52,789 bases of DNA from an uncultured Bacteroides sp. (GCA_945965395.1 CAMFND010000104.1:1-52789); one strand, 5' to 3'. Numbered from the stretch's first letter, positions 34,672 to 43,435 are shown. Notes: a model not told the origin generated them from the letters alone. Translations and numbers: made by a program.

Positions 34672-34848
34672 CCAATAAGTCTTTTTCAAAAAATAAAAGG
34701 TAAGTTTACTCAAATTTCCTCTTACCTGCCATACCTACAAGAAGAATGCTATGAATTAGATTTTTAAATTATTTTTCTATACTATTTTATACGTGTTATT
34801 CGTATATTTTAATCATCTTTGTAAAGATTTAAAAAGAAAACGATACGT

Positions 34849-37800
34849 ATGAAAGCCTTTTACTGTCTAATAATTTACTTATCAATCCACTTGTGTGGAT
34901 ATGCTATATTACCTGTACAGTTTCATTTTCGCCACTATAATATAGAAAATGGAATTTCAGCGAACAATATTTCAGCTTTACTTCAAGATCAGAAAGGATA
35001 TATCTGGATAGGAACAGAAAATGGATTAAGCCGATTTGATGGAAACCAATTTACTTTTTATCAAAAAACAAATCCACTCTATTCCAATTTTCATGCAAAT
35101 TCAATCAATACCATTTGTGAAACCAACTCTAATGAATTATGGTTGGGAACAGAAAATGGCATATTCATTTATAATCAAGCTAAAGATACATTTGCACCAT
35201 TTGACAAACAAACAAGCGACAAAACCTCAATCACTTCCTGGATTACACATATTATTCAAGATAAAGCAGGCAATTTATGGATTGCGACAAATAAACAAGG
35301 CGTCTTTCTATATAACACACAAACTGAGAAGCTTACCCAATTTGAAATACCACAAAATGACAATATTATCATCCGAATTCTTAACGACAAGCAAAATAAT
35401 ATCTGGCTATCAGGACCCTATCAACTATGCAAGCTAAATAAAGTAAACAATACGTTTGAAACTTATACAATCGAAGGAGAAACAGAAGGGGTCTACTCCA
35501 TGGCACTATGGGAAGACAGTTCACACCATATTTGGATGGGAACCTGGGATAAGGGCCTTTGGAAACTTGACCCACAAACAAAGCAAGTAGAAAAATACCT
35601 GACAGACGGGAAAGGAATACTGCATATCCATTCCATTCTTGAATACTCTCCAGAATTGCTGTTTATTGGTTCAGATGATGGACTTACGATATTTAATCCA
35701 GTCACTCACGAAAGCTTTCTCTATAATAATTACGGAGAAAATGAAAAATCATTATCCGACAAATTTATCTATCCGATGTTAAAGGACAGAGAAGGAGGAG
35801 TATGGATTGGAACCTATTACAATGGAGTAAATTACCTCCCGCCCTACTGCGGACAATTCAACGGTTATTCCGAATCCAGCGACATTCCTTATTTCAGCAG
35901 TCGGATTATCAGCCGTTTTTGTGAAGGAGAGAATGGAAATATTTGGATTGCCTCTGATGATTCGGGATTAAGCTGCTTCAATCCTTCCACTATGCAATTC
36001 ATAGACTTTAATGGAAGAGAGAAATTGAACAAAAAAAACCTGCATGCACTCTGCATGGTAGGAAAAGATTTATGGATAGGTACATACGGAGACGGAATAC
36101 AAATTCTAAATACACAAACTGGAGAAATCAAGAGCTATAATACCACAAATGGCCTGGATGAAAATAGCATATATTCTATTTTCAAAGACAAGCAAGGGCA
36201 AATCTGGACAGGCTCAATGAATGGAATTTGTCAATACAATGCACAAAACCAACAGTTTACTCCAATCAGGCATTTAGAGGCACTCGTTATTGAAATTATA
36301 GAGGATGCCAAAGGAAATCTTTGGATTGCAACCCTGGGAGGGGGATTATTCCGATATTCTCCACAAAAAAACAAGGAATGGAAAAAATATGGTCAAGAGC
36401 AAGGCCTTAACGGACTCAACATTAATCATCTCTGCATCAATCAAGATAATAAATTATGGGCAGCAACTAACGAAGGCTTGTACCTATATAATCCCCTTAA
36501 AGATACATTCGAATACCAACCACTTAAGGTTCCTAATAAATGTATCAATGCCATTTTGGAGGGAGAAGACTGCCTGTGGCTTACCACAGCTAAAGGACTG
36601 GTGAAATATACTCCAGCTACACAAGAGACTCAAATTTTCACCAAAAGCGACGGGCTGCAAAGTGAGGCATTCATCATGGCCTCCGCACTGAAAACCCGTA
36701 ACGGTGAGTTTTACATCGGCAGCATCAATGGTTTCAACACCTTTTACCCGCACCTGCTGAAACTCAATACGCAAAAACCTAATGTGGTACTGACCAGCCT
36801 GGAAATTTTCAACCAGAAAATTGGCACACAAAACGATGGCATATTGCCGGAAGCCATTGACCATCTGAAAGAAATTCATCTTTCTTATAAAGACAATGTC
36901 ATTACACTGAATTATGCGGCATTAAGCTATTGCACTCCACAGAAAAATCAGTATGCCTACATGCTGGAAGGATTTGACAAAGGCTGGAACTATGTAGGTT
37001 CACAGCACAGCACCACCTATACCAACCTTCCGGCAGGTACGTACACCTTTAGAGTGAAAGCCTCCAACAATGACAATATATGGAACGAAGAAGGTACTTC
37101 CATCCGCATCATTGTACACCCGCCTTTCTATCTGTCTCTGCCTTTCAAGATTGGCTATGTACTGCTGTTCCTGCTTGCTTTGGGACTTTTGCTACGCTAC
37201 GTCATACGGCGCAGTGAAAAGAAGCATGCCAAAGCCATTGACGAGCTGAACAGCAAAAAGGAAATAGAAATCCACGAAGCTAAAATTAATTTCTTCACCA
37301 TGATTGCGCATGAGATACGTACGCCGGTATCACTCATCATCGGACCGCTGGAGAAAATCATGCAATCAACTCATATTCCTACCAACGAACGTCAGGAACT
37401 GGAGATTATCGACCGTAACAGCCAGCGGTTGCTGTACCTGGTAAATCAGTTACTGGATTTCCGAAAGGTGGAACAAAAAGAAATGCGGATGAAGTTTACT
37501 TCACAATCTATCAAAGAACTGATGCAGGCTGTATGTGAGCGTTTTTCGCCAACGCTTCAGCAAAATGGGGTCAACTTCTCCGTCACTTATCCTGATGAGC
37601 ATTTTCATGCGGATGTAGATAAGGAAGCGATGACCAAGGTGTTAAGCAATCTGCTGACCAATGCCAACAAATATACACAAAGCAGGATTGAGGTCCGTTT
37701 TCAGGAACATCCCGACAAACAGGCCTTTTCCATTGAAGTACAAGACAATGGAAAAGGAATGAACGAAGAGGAACTGAAAAAAATCTTCAAGCCTTTTTAT

Positions 37801-38811
37801 CAGGCTTCAGAGAACAAACCGGGAACCGGTATCGGACTCAGTATCGTAAAGGGAATAGTAGAAGCACATCATGGGCAGGTCAATGTAACTTCCCAGCCCG
37901 GACATGGTTCTTCATTTATGATTACTCTTCCTCAAAAACAGGAAAACCTATCAGCTGAAGAGGAAGAAAATCAGGCAGGCAATCCGCTTCCGGAAGATAT
38001 TATCCCAGAGCAGAATGCCACAGCTTCCATGTCGCAGAAGGTGCTCCCCATCATGCTGATTGTGGATGACAATGAAGACATGCTGAACTTCCTCTCTTCT
38101 CACTTTCAGACCAGCTATACCATTGTGACGGCTGTAGATGGGGTGGATGCGCTCAACAAGCTGAAGGAGCAGGAAGTGGCCCTGATTATCAGCGACTGGA
38201 TGATGCCGAACATGAATGGAATTGATTTATGTAAAGCGGTACGAAACAACCAGTTGACCAGTCACATTCCGTTTATCCTGCTTACGGCAAAGACCGATAC
38301 GGAAGCCAAGATTACGAGTATGAATTGTGGTGCAGATGCCTATATCGAGAAACCGTTCTCATTGCAATACCTGGAGGCATGCATCAAGAACCTGTTAGAA
38401 CTGCGTTTGCAGTTACGACAAAAGTTCTCACAAATGCCGACGGTTTCCATCAACTCGATTGCAGCTAATCAGAGTGATAAAGTGTTCCTGGAGAAAATGA
38501 ATCACCTGATTGAAGAGAACCTGAACAACGAAGAACTGTCAGTCGACTTCTTGGCCGAGAAATTGTGTATCAGCCGTTCCGGATTGTTTGTGAAAATCAA
38601 AGGACTGGCCAATACGACGCCGAATGAAATGATTCAGATTATCCGCCTGAAGAAAGCGGCTTCTCTCTTGCTGGAAAACCAGTACCGCATCAATGAGGTA
38701 AGCTACATGGTGGGATTCAATAATCCGTCTTATTTCAGCAAGTGTTTCCAGAAACAATTCGGAATGAAACCGGGAGAGTATATAGCCAGTCATGCACATA
38801 AAGCAGAATGA
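34849..38811 (+). CDS. Hybrid two-component system regulator of the locus (sensor kinase-receiver-AraC)
   Basis: 1320 residues in the standard order: signal peptide; 12-14 Reg_prop propeller blades (GYIWIGTENGLSRFDG, GGVWIGTYYNGVNYLP); Y_Y_Y domain (about 680-755); transmembrane helix about 764-788; HisKA with His821 (AHEIRTP); HATPase_c with Asp966 (DNGKGM, then GTGIGLSIVKG); receiver with Asp1116 (ISDWMMPN) and Lys in AKTD; AraC-type DNA-binding domain about 1215-1315. It senses a periplasmic oligosaccharide or glycopeptide and activates the adjacent operons; the ligand is unknown. The first about 1700 bases are clearly more AT-rich than the rest, a sign of domain exchange. Transcribed away from the enzyme genes. 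Confidence 0.96.
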   Translation: MKAFYCLIIYLSIHLCGYAILPVQFHFRHYNIENGISANNISALLQDQKGYIWIGTENGLSRFDGNQFTFYQKTNPLYSNFHANSINTICETNSNELWLGTENGIFIYNQAKDTFAPFDKQTSDKTSITSWITHIIQDKAGNLWIATNKQGVFLYNTQTEKLTQFEIPQNDNIIIRILNDKQNNIWLSGPYQLCKLNKVNNTFETYTIEGETEGVYSMALWEDSSHHIWMGTWDKGLWKLDPQTKQVEKYLTDGKGILHIHSILEYSPELLFIGSDDGLTIFNPVTHESFLYNNYGENEKSLSDKFIYPMLKDREGGVWIGTYYNGVNYLPPYCGQFNGYSESSDIPYFSSRIISRFCEGENGNIWIASDDSGLSCFNPSTMQFIDFNGREKLNKKNLHALCMVGKDLWIGTYGDGIQILNTQTGEIKSYNTTNGLDENSIYSIFKDKQGQIWTGSMNGICQYNAQNQQFTPIRHLEALVIEIIEDAKGNLWIATLGGGLFRYSPQKNKEWKKYGQEQGLNGLNINHLCINQDNKLWAATNEGLYLYNPLKDTFEYQPLKVPNKCINAILEGEDCLWLTTAKGLVKYTPATQETQIFTKSDGLQSEAFIMASALKTRNGEFYIGSINGFNTFYPHLLKLNTQKPNVVLTSLEIFNQKIGTQNDGILPEAIDHLKEIHLSYKDNVITLNYAALSYCTPQKNQYAYMLEGFDKGWNYVGSQHSTTYTNLPAGTYTFRVKASNNDNIWNEEGTSIRIIVHPPFYLSLPFKIGYVLLFLLALGLLLRYVIRRSEKKHAKAIDELNSKKEIEIHEAKINFFTMIAHEIRTPVSLIIGPLEKIMQSTHIPTNERQELEIIDRNSQRLLYLVNQLLDFRKVEQKEMRMKFTSQSIKELMQAVCERFSPTLQQNGVNFSVTYPDEHFHADVDKEAMTKVLSNLLTNANKYTQSRIEVRFQEHPDKQAFSIEVQDNGKGMNEEELKKIFKPFYQASENKPGTGIGLSIVKGIVEAHHGQVNVTSQPGHGSSFMITLPQKQENLSAEEEENQAGNPLPEDIIPEQNATASMSQKVLPIMLIVDDNEDMLNFLSSHFQTSYTIVTAVDGVDALNKLKEQEVALIISDWMMPNMNGIDLCKAVRNNQLTSHIPFILLTAKTDTEAKITSMNCGADAYIEKPFSLQYLEACIKNLLELRLQLRQKFSQMPTVSINSIAANQSDKVFLEKMNHLIEENLNNEELSVDFLAEKLCISRSGLFVKIKGLANTTPNEMIQIIRLKKAASLLLENQYRINEVSYMVGFNNPSYFSKCFQKQFGMKPGEYIASHAHKAE

Positions 38812-38821
38812 AAATTTTGTG

Positions 38822-38829
38822 TATCTTTG
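38822..38829 (+). promoter_or_regulatory. -7 promoter box upstream of aroA, inside a small dyad
   Basis: TATCTTTG matches TAnnTTTG, 23 bases before the aroA ATG. ATCTTTG (38823-38829) and CAAAGAT (38835-38841) form a perfect 7-base dyad over it, which could be an operator or chance. Confidence 0.5.
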
Positions 38830-38852
38830 CGTCACAAAGATTTGATTAAACC

Positions 38853-40085
38853 ATGAAGTGTATAGAAATCACCCCACCGGCTGACATACAGACTTGTATT
38901 CAGTTGCCTTCTTCTAAAAGTATCTGCAACAGGGCACTTATCATCAATGCACTGGCGGGTAGTACATGCCGTCCGGAGAACCTGTCGGACTGCGATGATA
39001 CGCGCGTAATGATAGAAGCATTGACACGCATGCCGGAAACGATTGACATCATGGCTGCCGGTACGGCCATGCGTTTTCTGACGGCTTATTTGTCCGTAAC
39101 TCCCGGTACACATGTATTGACCGGAACCGAGCGGATGAGACAACGCCCTATCAAGATTTTAGTGGATGCCTTGAGAAGTCTCGGGGCGCAGATTGAATAC
39201 ACAGAAAATGAAGGTTATCCCCCGTTAAAGATTACGGGAAAGGCACTGGAGGGACATTCACTCTGTCTTCCGGGAAATGTCAGTTCGCAATATATCTCGG
39301 CCTTGCTGATGATAGGACCGATGCTGGCACACGGCTTGAACGTGGAACTGGAAGGAGAAATTATTTCACGCCCTTATATCAACCTGACGCTGAAAGTGAT
39401 GAAAGATTTTGGCGCAAAAGCTGAATGGACATCCGACCACACCTTGCAGGTAGCTCCACAGCCTTATCATCCTGTTCCTTACTATGTGGAAAGTGACTGG
39501 AGTGCGGCTTCCTACTGGTATGAGATTGTGGCATTATCCAAGCATGAAGCTGTCGTAACGCTTCCCGGACTGTTTGCACAGAGTCCGCAAGGGGATGCTA
39601 AAGTGGCTGAATTGTTTGAGCAGTTGGGTGTCTGTACGCAAAGAGAAGGAAACAGTGTGACATTGAAAAAAACACATACGCATACCGACCGGATGGAATA
39701 CAATTTTGTGAACCAGCCAGACCTGGCACAAACTTTCGTGGTGACTTGTGCCATGTTGGGAATCCCCTTCCGCTTTTCCGGACTGCAAAGTCTGAAAATC
39801 AAGGAAACCGACCGGATGGCTGCCTTAATTGCCGAAATGCGTAAATTAGGTTATGTACTGGAAGAAAGTGAAGGTTCCGTACTTTCATGGAACGGTACCC
39901 GATGTACTCCCAATGAATCGCCTGCCATCGACACGTATGAGGATCATCGCATGGCCATGGCTTTCGCACCGGCTTCCTTCTGTAACAGCGCATTACGCAT
40001 CCGCAATCCGCACGTCGTATCCAAGTCTTATCCCCGGTTCTGGGAAGATTTACTGACGGCAGGCTTTAGTATCACCCAACTTTAA
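38853..40085 (+). CDS. aroA: 3-phosphoshikimate 1-carboxyvinyltransferase (EPSP synthase)
   Basis: 410 residues, slightly shorter than the E. coli enzyme (427). It condenses shikimate 3-phosphate with phosphoenolpyruvate in aromatic amino acid synthesis; cytoplasmic. Visible conserved sites: PSSKSICNRALI (Lys/Ser/Arg substrate site), RPIKILVDALRSLGA, VSSQYISALLM, the PEP-site motif KETDRMAAL, and EDHRMAMAFA. The loop that reads GNAGTAMRP in E. coli reads MAAGTAMRF here, so the positions of Asn94 and Pro101 differ. First gene of a five-gene plus-strand run (gaps 11, 14, 32 and 2 bases). Confidence 0.95.
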   Translation: MKCIEITPPADIQTCIQLPSSKSICNRALIINALAGSTCRPENLSDCDDTRVMIEALTRMPETIDIMAAGTAMRFLTAYLSVTPGTHVLTGTERMRQRPIKILVDALRSLGAQIEYTENEGYPPLKITGKALEGHSLCLPGNVSSQYISALLMIGPMLAHGLNVELEGEIISRPYINLTLKVMKDFGAKAEWTSDHTLQVAPQPYHPVPYYVESDWSAASYWYEIVALSKHEAVVTLPGLFAQSPQGDAKVAELFEQLGVCTQREGNSVTLKKTHTHTDRMEYNFVNQPDLAQTFVVTCAMLGIPFRFSGLQSLKIKETDRMAALIAEMRKLGYVLEESEGSVLSWNGTRCTPNESPAIDTYEDHRMAMAFAPASFCNSALRIRNPHVVSKSYPRFWEDLLTAGFSITQL

Positions 40086-40096
40086 TCTGATTCATT

Positions 40097-40516
40097 ATGT
40101 GGATTCTTGTCATTATTTTAATTGGAGTAGTCATTTTCGGACTGATAGCCGGATTCTTTTATAACCGCTCTATCCAGAAAAAAATAGAACGAGGGGAACT
40201 GAAAGAAGCCCCCGAAATAAAAACCGTGGACGAAGAATGCTGCGGACAGCATGAGATTTGTGAAAAAGAAAGTCTGCTGGCAGCTGTCAGCAAACAAATA
40301 GAATATTACGACGATGAGGAGCTGGACCGCTTCAAGGGACATCCATCGGACAACTACACGGAAGAGGAAATCAATGAGTTCCGGGAAATCATGTACACCA
40401 TGAAGGAAGAAGAGGTAGCCGGCTGGTGTCGCAGCCTGCAACTCCGCGGAATAGAAATTCCTGACGAACTGAAAGATGAACTGTTCCTGATTGTCGGAGA
40501 ACGTCGTTTTCACTAA
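40097..40516 (+). CDS. Conserved small membrane-anchored protein of unknown function
   Basis: 139 residues. One N-terminal transmembrane helix (about 2-22, ILVIILIGVVIFGLIAGFF) is followed by a charged, acidic soluble part containing a cysteine group (EECCGQHEIC) and a helical segment (YTEEEINEFREIMYTMKEEE). I do not recognise a characterised family; related small proteins seem to be carried next to housekeeping genes in Bacteroidales. It sits 11 bases after aroA and 14 bases before the ABC permease, so it is cotranscribed with them. Function unknown. Confidence 0.75.
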   Translation: MWILVIILIGVVIFGLIAGFFYNRSIQKKIERGELKEAPEIKTVDEECCGQHEICEKESLLAAVSKQIEYYDDEELDRFKGHPSDNYTEEEINEFREIMYTMKEEEVAGWCRSLQLRGIEIPDELKDELFLIVGERRFH

Positions 40517-40530
40517 GCTGCTATTCACCA

Positions 40531-41352
40531 ATGAATGTATTAGAACTATTTCATTATACGTTTTTCCAACATGCCCTGCTGGGAAGTCTGTTTGCCAGCA
40601 TTGCCTGTGGAATTATAGGCACGTATATCGTCACCCGCCGACTGGTGTTTATCAGTGGAGGAATTACGCATGCCTCTTTCGGAGGAATCGGTATCGGCTT
40701 GTATGCAGGTATCTCCCCGATTTTAAGTGCGGCCATATTCTCTGTGCTGTCAGCTTTCGGAGTGGAATGGCTCAGCAAGCGCAGTGACATGCGGGAAGAT
40801 TCTGCCATTGCGGTATTCTGGACATTTGGTATGGCAGTAGGTATCATCTTCAGCTTCTTGGCTCCCGGATTCACACCCGACCTGTCATCCTTCCTGTTCG
40901 GTAACATCCTGACCATCAACCGGAGTGACATTACACTGCTGGCTATCTTGAGTGTGGCACTTATTCTATTCTTTACGTTGTTTCTAAGGCCTATCACAGC
41001 CATTGCTTTTGACCGGGAATTTGCCCGTTCACAGCGCATTCCTGTGACTGCTTTCGAATATACGCTCATGGCTTTCATCGCCCTGACCATCGTAGCCTGC
41101 TTACGCATGGTGGGTATCGTACTGGCTATCTCTCTGCTCACGCTTCCGCAGATGACGGCCAATCTCTTTACTTATAGTTTTAAACGCATTATCTGGCTGT
41201 CGGTCGGCATTGGCTACGTGGGCTGTTTAGGAGGTCTGTTACTTTCCTACCAGCTTCGGGTGCCTTCGGGGGCAGCAATCATATTTATCTCAATTTTAAT
41301 TTATGTAGGAGCTAAGTTAATTTGCATGCTACGCAAGAAAACGGCTCATTAG
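40531..41352 (+). CDS. Metal-ion ABC transporter permease (ABC-3, ZnuB/MntB-like)
   Basis: 273 residues with about eight membrane helices. Typical ABC-3 signatures: YIVTRRLVFISGGITHASFGGIGIG at the start and GIVLAISLLTLPQMTAN toward the end. The family forms the channel of zinc, manganese or iron uptake systems. The partner ATPase and the substrate-binding protein are not next to it, so it must work with subunits encoded elsewhere. The metal cannot be chosen from the sequence. Confidence 0.92.
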   Translation: MNVLELFHYTFFQHALLGSLFASIACGIIGTYIVTRRLVFISGGITHASFGGIGIGLYAGISPILSAAIFSVLSAFGVEWLSKRSDMREDSAIAVFWTFGMAVGIIFSFLAPGFTPDLSSFLFGNILTINRSDITLLAILSVALILFFTLFLRPITAIAFDREFARSQRIPVTAFEYTLMAFIALTIVACLRMVGIVLAISLLTLPQMTANLFTYSFKRIIWLSVGIGYVGCLGGLLLSYQLRVPSGAAIIFISILIYVGAKLICMLRKKTAH

Positions 41353-41384
41353 GAATATCGGAATCAAGTTAAAATCACAGTATT

Positions 41385-41813
41385 ATGGAAATAAAAATCA
41401 ACTCACTGGACAATATCCACGAAGCTGCCAAAGAATTCATCGCAGCGATGGGAGACAATACGGTCTTTGCCTTTTATGGTAAAATGGGAGCCGGAAAGAC
41501 TACATTCATCAAAGCCGTATGTGAAGAATTGGGCGTAACGGATGTCATCAACTCACCGACATTTGCCATTGTCAACGAATACCGCTCAGATGAGAACGGA
41601 GAACTGATTTACCATTTTGACTTCTACCGCATCAAGAAGCTGGAAGAAGTGTACGACATGGGATATGAAGATTATTTCTACAGTGGCGCACTCTGCTTCA
41701 TTGAATGGCCGGAACTGATTGAGGAACTGCTTCCGGGCAATGCAGTGAACGTGTACATTGAAGAAAAAGAAGATGGTACACGCACAGTCCGCTTCGACGA
41801 GAATAACGCATAA
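41385..41813 (+). CDS. tsaE: tRNA threonylcarbamoyladenosine biosynthesis ATPase TsaE
   Basis: 142 residues. P-loop GKMGAGKT at 32-39, switch region [11 protein letters not shown], Walker B-like YHFDFYRI and the conserved IEWPE near 108, all as in YjeE/TsaE. Works with TsaB, TsaC and TsaD to make t6A on ANN-decoding tRNAs; cytoplasmic. The other Tsa genes are not in the window. Its stop is two bases before the next start. Confidence 0.95.
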   Translation: MEIKINSLDNIHEAAKEFIAAMGDNTVFAFYGKMGAGKTTFIKAVCEELGVTDVINSPTFAIVNEYRSDENGELIYHFDFYRIKKLEEVYDMGYEDYFYSGALCFIEWPELIEELLPGNAVNVYIEEKEDGTRTVRFDENNA

Positions 41814-41815
41814 AA

Positions 41816-42037
41816 ATGGGAATACACTATTTTATACAAGGGCTATTTGTCCTGGTTGGACTTTTGTCTGTACTGGCGGCCATCTGCAACTGGAACTGGT
41901 TTTTCACAGCACAGAACACACAGTTCATCGTGAGAAACGTAGGACGGAAACAGGCACGCTGGTTTTATGCCTTGATTGGCATACTGATGATGGGAACAGG
42001 AATCTTTTTCTTCCTGTCCATTCAGGGTACAGTGTAA
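41816..42037 (+). CDS. Small two-helix membrane protein, Imm17-like
   Basis: 73 residues with two hydrophobic helices (about 6-26 and 50-69) joined by a basic loop (NVGRKQARWF). It resembles the family named immunity protein 17, which in Bacteroidales is often found without a toxin gene. No toxin-like gene adjoins it; it is last in the aroA-tsaE run and ends before a terminator. A true anti-toxin role is therefore unsupported here, and a plain small membrane protein is as likely. Confidence 0.7.
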   Translation: MGIHYFIQGLFVLVGLLSVLAAICNWNWFFTAQNTQFIVRNVGRKQARWFYALIGILMMGTGIFFFLSIQGTV

Positions 42038-42054
42038 AAACGAACAGAGTTTTC

Positions 42055-42096
42055 AACAGCTTGTTAATAACTTTCTCCGGTTATTAACAGGCTGTT
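42055..42096. terminator. Bidirectional intrinsic terminator between Imm17-like gene and rnhB
   Basis: 17-base arms 42055-42071 (AACAGCTTGTTAATAAC) and 42080-42096 (GTTATTAACAGGCTGTT) with one mismatch and an eight-base loop; TTTTATTTTT follows on the plus strand. It lies between two convergent genes. Confidence 0.85.
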
Positions 42097-42111
42097 TTAT
42101 TTTTCCACACT

Positions 42112-42714
42112 TCAAAAATCAAGGGAAAGCTGACCGTCGCCCAGCAAATTAAAGCTCATACGATGATAAGGAGTCGTGCCGTAGGCAGCAATGGCAGCCC
42201 GGTGTTTTTTGGTGGGATAACCTTTGTTACCCTTCCAGTCGTACATGGGATATTCCTCATGCAGACGGTTCATGTAATCATCACGGTAGGTCTTTGCCAG
42301 AATGGAAGCAGCGGCTATGGAAAGATACTTCCCGTCTCCTTTCACTATAGTGGTATGCGGAATTCCCGGATAAGGATTGAAACGGTTCCCGTCAATCAGC
42401 AGATGCTGAGGAGTGACCTGCAACTGAGATACGGCTCTGTGCATGGCCAGAAAGGAAGCATTCAAGATATTAATCTTATCTATTTCCTCGGGTGTCACTA
42501 CCCCTACAGCCCAAGCTGTAGCTTCTTTCTCGATTACCGTACGCAATTCATAACGCTGTTTCTCTGTCAGTTTCTTGGAGTCATTGAGCATTTCATTCTG
42601 AAATCCGGGAGGAAGAATGACGGCTGCAGCATAGACGGCTCCTGCCAGACAACCACGACCAGCCTCATCACAACCGGCTTCTATCAGGTCTTTATGTAAA
42701 TAGGGTAACAGCAT
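42112..42714 (-). CDS. rnhB: Ribonuclease HII
   Basis: 200 residues. The DEAGRG motif starts at Asp16, followed by [11 protein letters not shown] and LLIDGNRF, which provide the remaining acidic active-site residues of type 2 RNase H. Cuts the RNA strand of RNA-DNA hybrids and removes misinserted ribonucleotides from DNA; cytoplasmic. Monocistronic, convergent with the aroA-Imm17 run. Confidence 0.95.
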   Translation of the reverse strand: MLLPYLHKDLIEAGCDEAGRGCLAGAVYAAAVILPPGFQNEMLNDSKKLTEKQRYELRTVIEKEATAWAVGVVTPEEIDKINILNASFLAMHRAVSQLQVTPQHLLIDGNRFNPYPGIPHTTIVKGDGKYLSIAAASILAKTYRDDYMNRLHEEYPMYDWKGNKGYPTKKHRAAIAAYGTTPYHRMSFNLLGDGQLSLDF

Positions 42715-42817
42715 ATATGAATCATTCTATTTTTTCGGACTGCAAAGGTAGTGCTTTTTTCAAGTGTGGCCATTTATTTTCAGCAGAAGTTATCCCTGTG
42801 TTATTCACCGATTTTCG

Positions 42818-42825
42818 TATCTTTG
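42818..42825 (+). promoter_or_regulatory. -7 promoter box that fixes the DUF3109 start
   Basis: TATCTTTG matches TAnnTTTG, 19 bases before the ATG at 42845 and downstream of the earlier in-frame ATG at 42764. Confidence 0.55.
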
Positions 42826-42844
42826 CCGCACTAAACAGAAACTT

Positions 42845-43426
42845 ATGGTACAGATTGACGACGTAATAGTAAGCCTGGATGTATTCCGGGAAAAATTTCT
42901 ATGTGACTTGCACGCCTGCAAAGGAGAATGCTGTATTGAAGGAGATGCAGGTGCACCCGTAGAACTGGAAGAAGTGGAGAAACTGGAGGAAGTGTTGCCC
43001 GTAATCTGGGATGATCTGGCTCCGGAAGCTCAGGAGGTAATCAAGCGCCAGGGCGTGGTCTACACAGACGAAGAAGGTGATCTGGTTACTTCTATCGTCA
43101 ACGGAAAGGACTGCGTATTTACTTGCTACGATGAGAAAGGCTATTGTTATTGTGCCATCGAAAAAGCATACCGGGAAGGGAAATGCAACTTCTACAAACC
43201 GATTTCCTGCCACCTGTATCCGATACGCATAGGAGATTACGGTCCGTATAAGGCAGTCAACTACCACCGATGGGATGTATGTAAGGCGGCAGTTTTGTTG
43301 GGAAAGAAAGAAAACCTGCCGGTTTATAAATTTCTGAAAGAGCCGTTGATTCGCAAATTCGGTGCTGAATGGTATCAGGAGCTGGAAAATGTAGCCAAGG
43401 AACTGGAAGCACAGCATCTGATTTAA
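42845..43426 (+). CDS. DUF3109 (YkgJ-type cysteine-rich) family protein
   Basis: 193 residues from ATG 42845; the longer frame from 42764 is rejected because its start lies upstream of the promoter box and its extra 27 residues do not fit the family. Many cysteines in metal-site-like groups: CDLHACKGECC, CVFTCYDEKGYCYC, KCNFYKPISCHLYP. The DUF3109/YkgJ families are thought to bind zinc or an iron-sulfur cluster; no enzyme activity is known to me. No signal peptide. Followed by a strong terminator. Confidence 0.85.
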   Translation: MVQIDDVIVSLDVFREKFLCDLHACKGECCIEGDAGAPVELEEVEKLEEVLPVIWDDLAPEAQEVIKRQGVVYTDEEGDLVTSIVNGKDCVFTCYDEKGYCYCAIEKAYREGKCNFYKPISCHLYPIRIGDYGPYKAVNYHRWDVCKAAVLLGKKENLPVYKFLKEPLIRKFGAEWYQELENVAKELEAQHLI

Positions 43427-43435
43427 AACAATAAG

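Larger units (their letters stand above)
34436..34848. other. Divergent regulatory region, GH27 / hybrid regulator (413 bases, no gene)
   Basis: Holds, from the GH27 side: a -7 box for GH27 (34474-34481), a 100-base palindromic repeat (34572-34671), an AT-rich stretch, and a near-consensus box CATCTTTG (34814-34821) 27 bases before the regulator ATG. No convincing small reading frame or RNA gene was found. Confidence 0.7.
8901..38811. other. Glycoprotein-type utilization locus (PUL): SusC/D, five glycosidases, five peptidase candidates, regulator
   Basis: One divergent regulator (34849-38811, +) faces thirteen reverse-strand genes with short gaps, SusC/SusD in the centre. Glycosidase families present: GH27, GH127 (two), GH97 and GH43. 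Peptidase types present: S9, M24B, two DUF6055-like HExxH proteins and a C-terminal HExxH domain on GH97. Four-base ATGA overlaps join the two DUF6055-like genes and join M24 to EamA. Terminator-type hairpins divide the locus after the DUF4859 lipoprotein, after EamA, and between the second GH127 and S9. The right boundary is the housekeeping aroA gene and the left boundary the convergent hydrolase gene. Whether the S9 gene belongs to the locus is less sure than for the others. Confidence 0.8.

Noticed and set aside
38822-38841. Terminator after the hybrid regulator
   Set aside because: The 7-base dyad ATCTTTG/CAAAGAT has no G/C-rich stem and coincides with the aroA -7 box, so it is listed only as a promoter feature.
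40554-41162. A 202-codon reverse frame inside the ABC permease gene
   Set aside because: The plus strand encodes a clear ABC-3 permease; the reverse frame is the basic-residue shadow of a membrane protein.
41816-42037. Toxin-immunity locus next to tsaE
   Set aside because: No toxin-like gene on either side; the neighbours are tsaE and rnhB.
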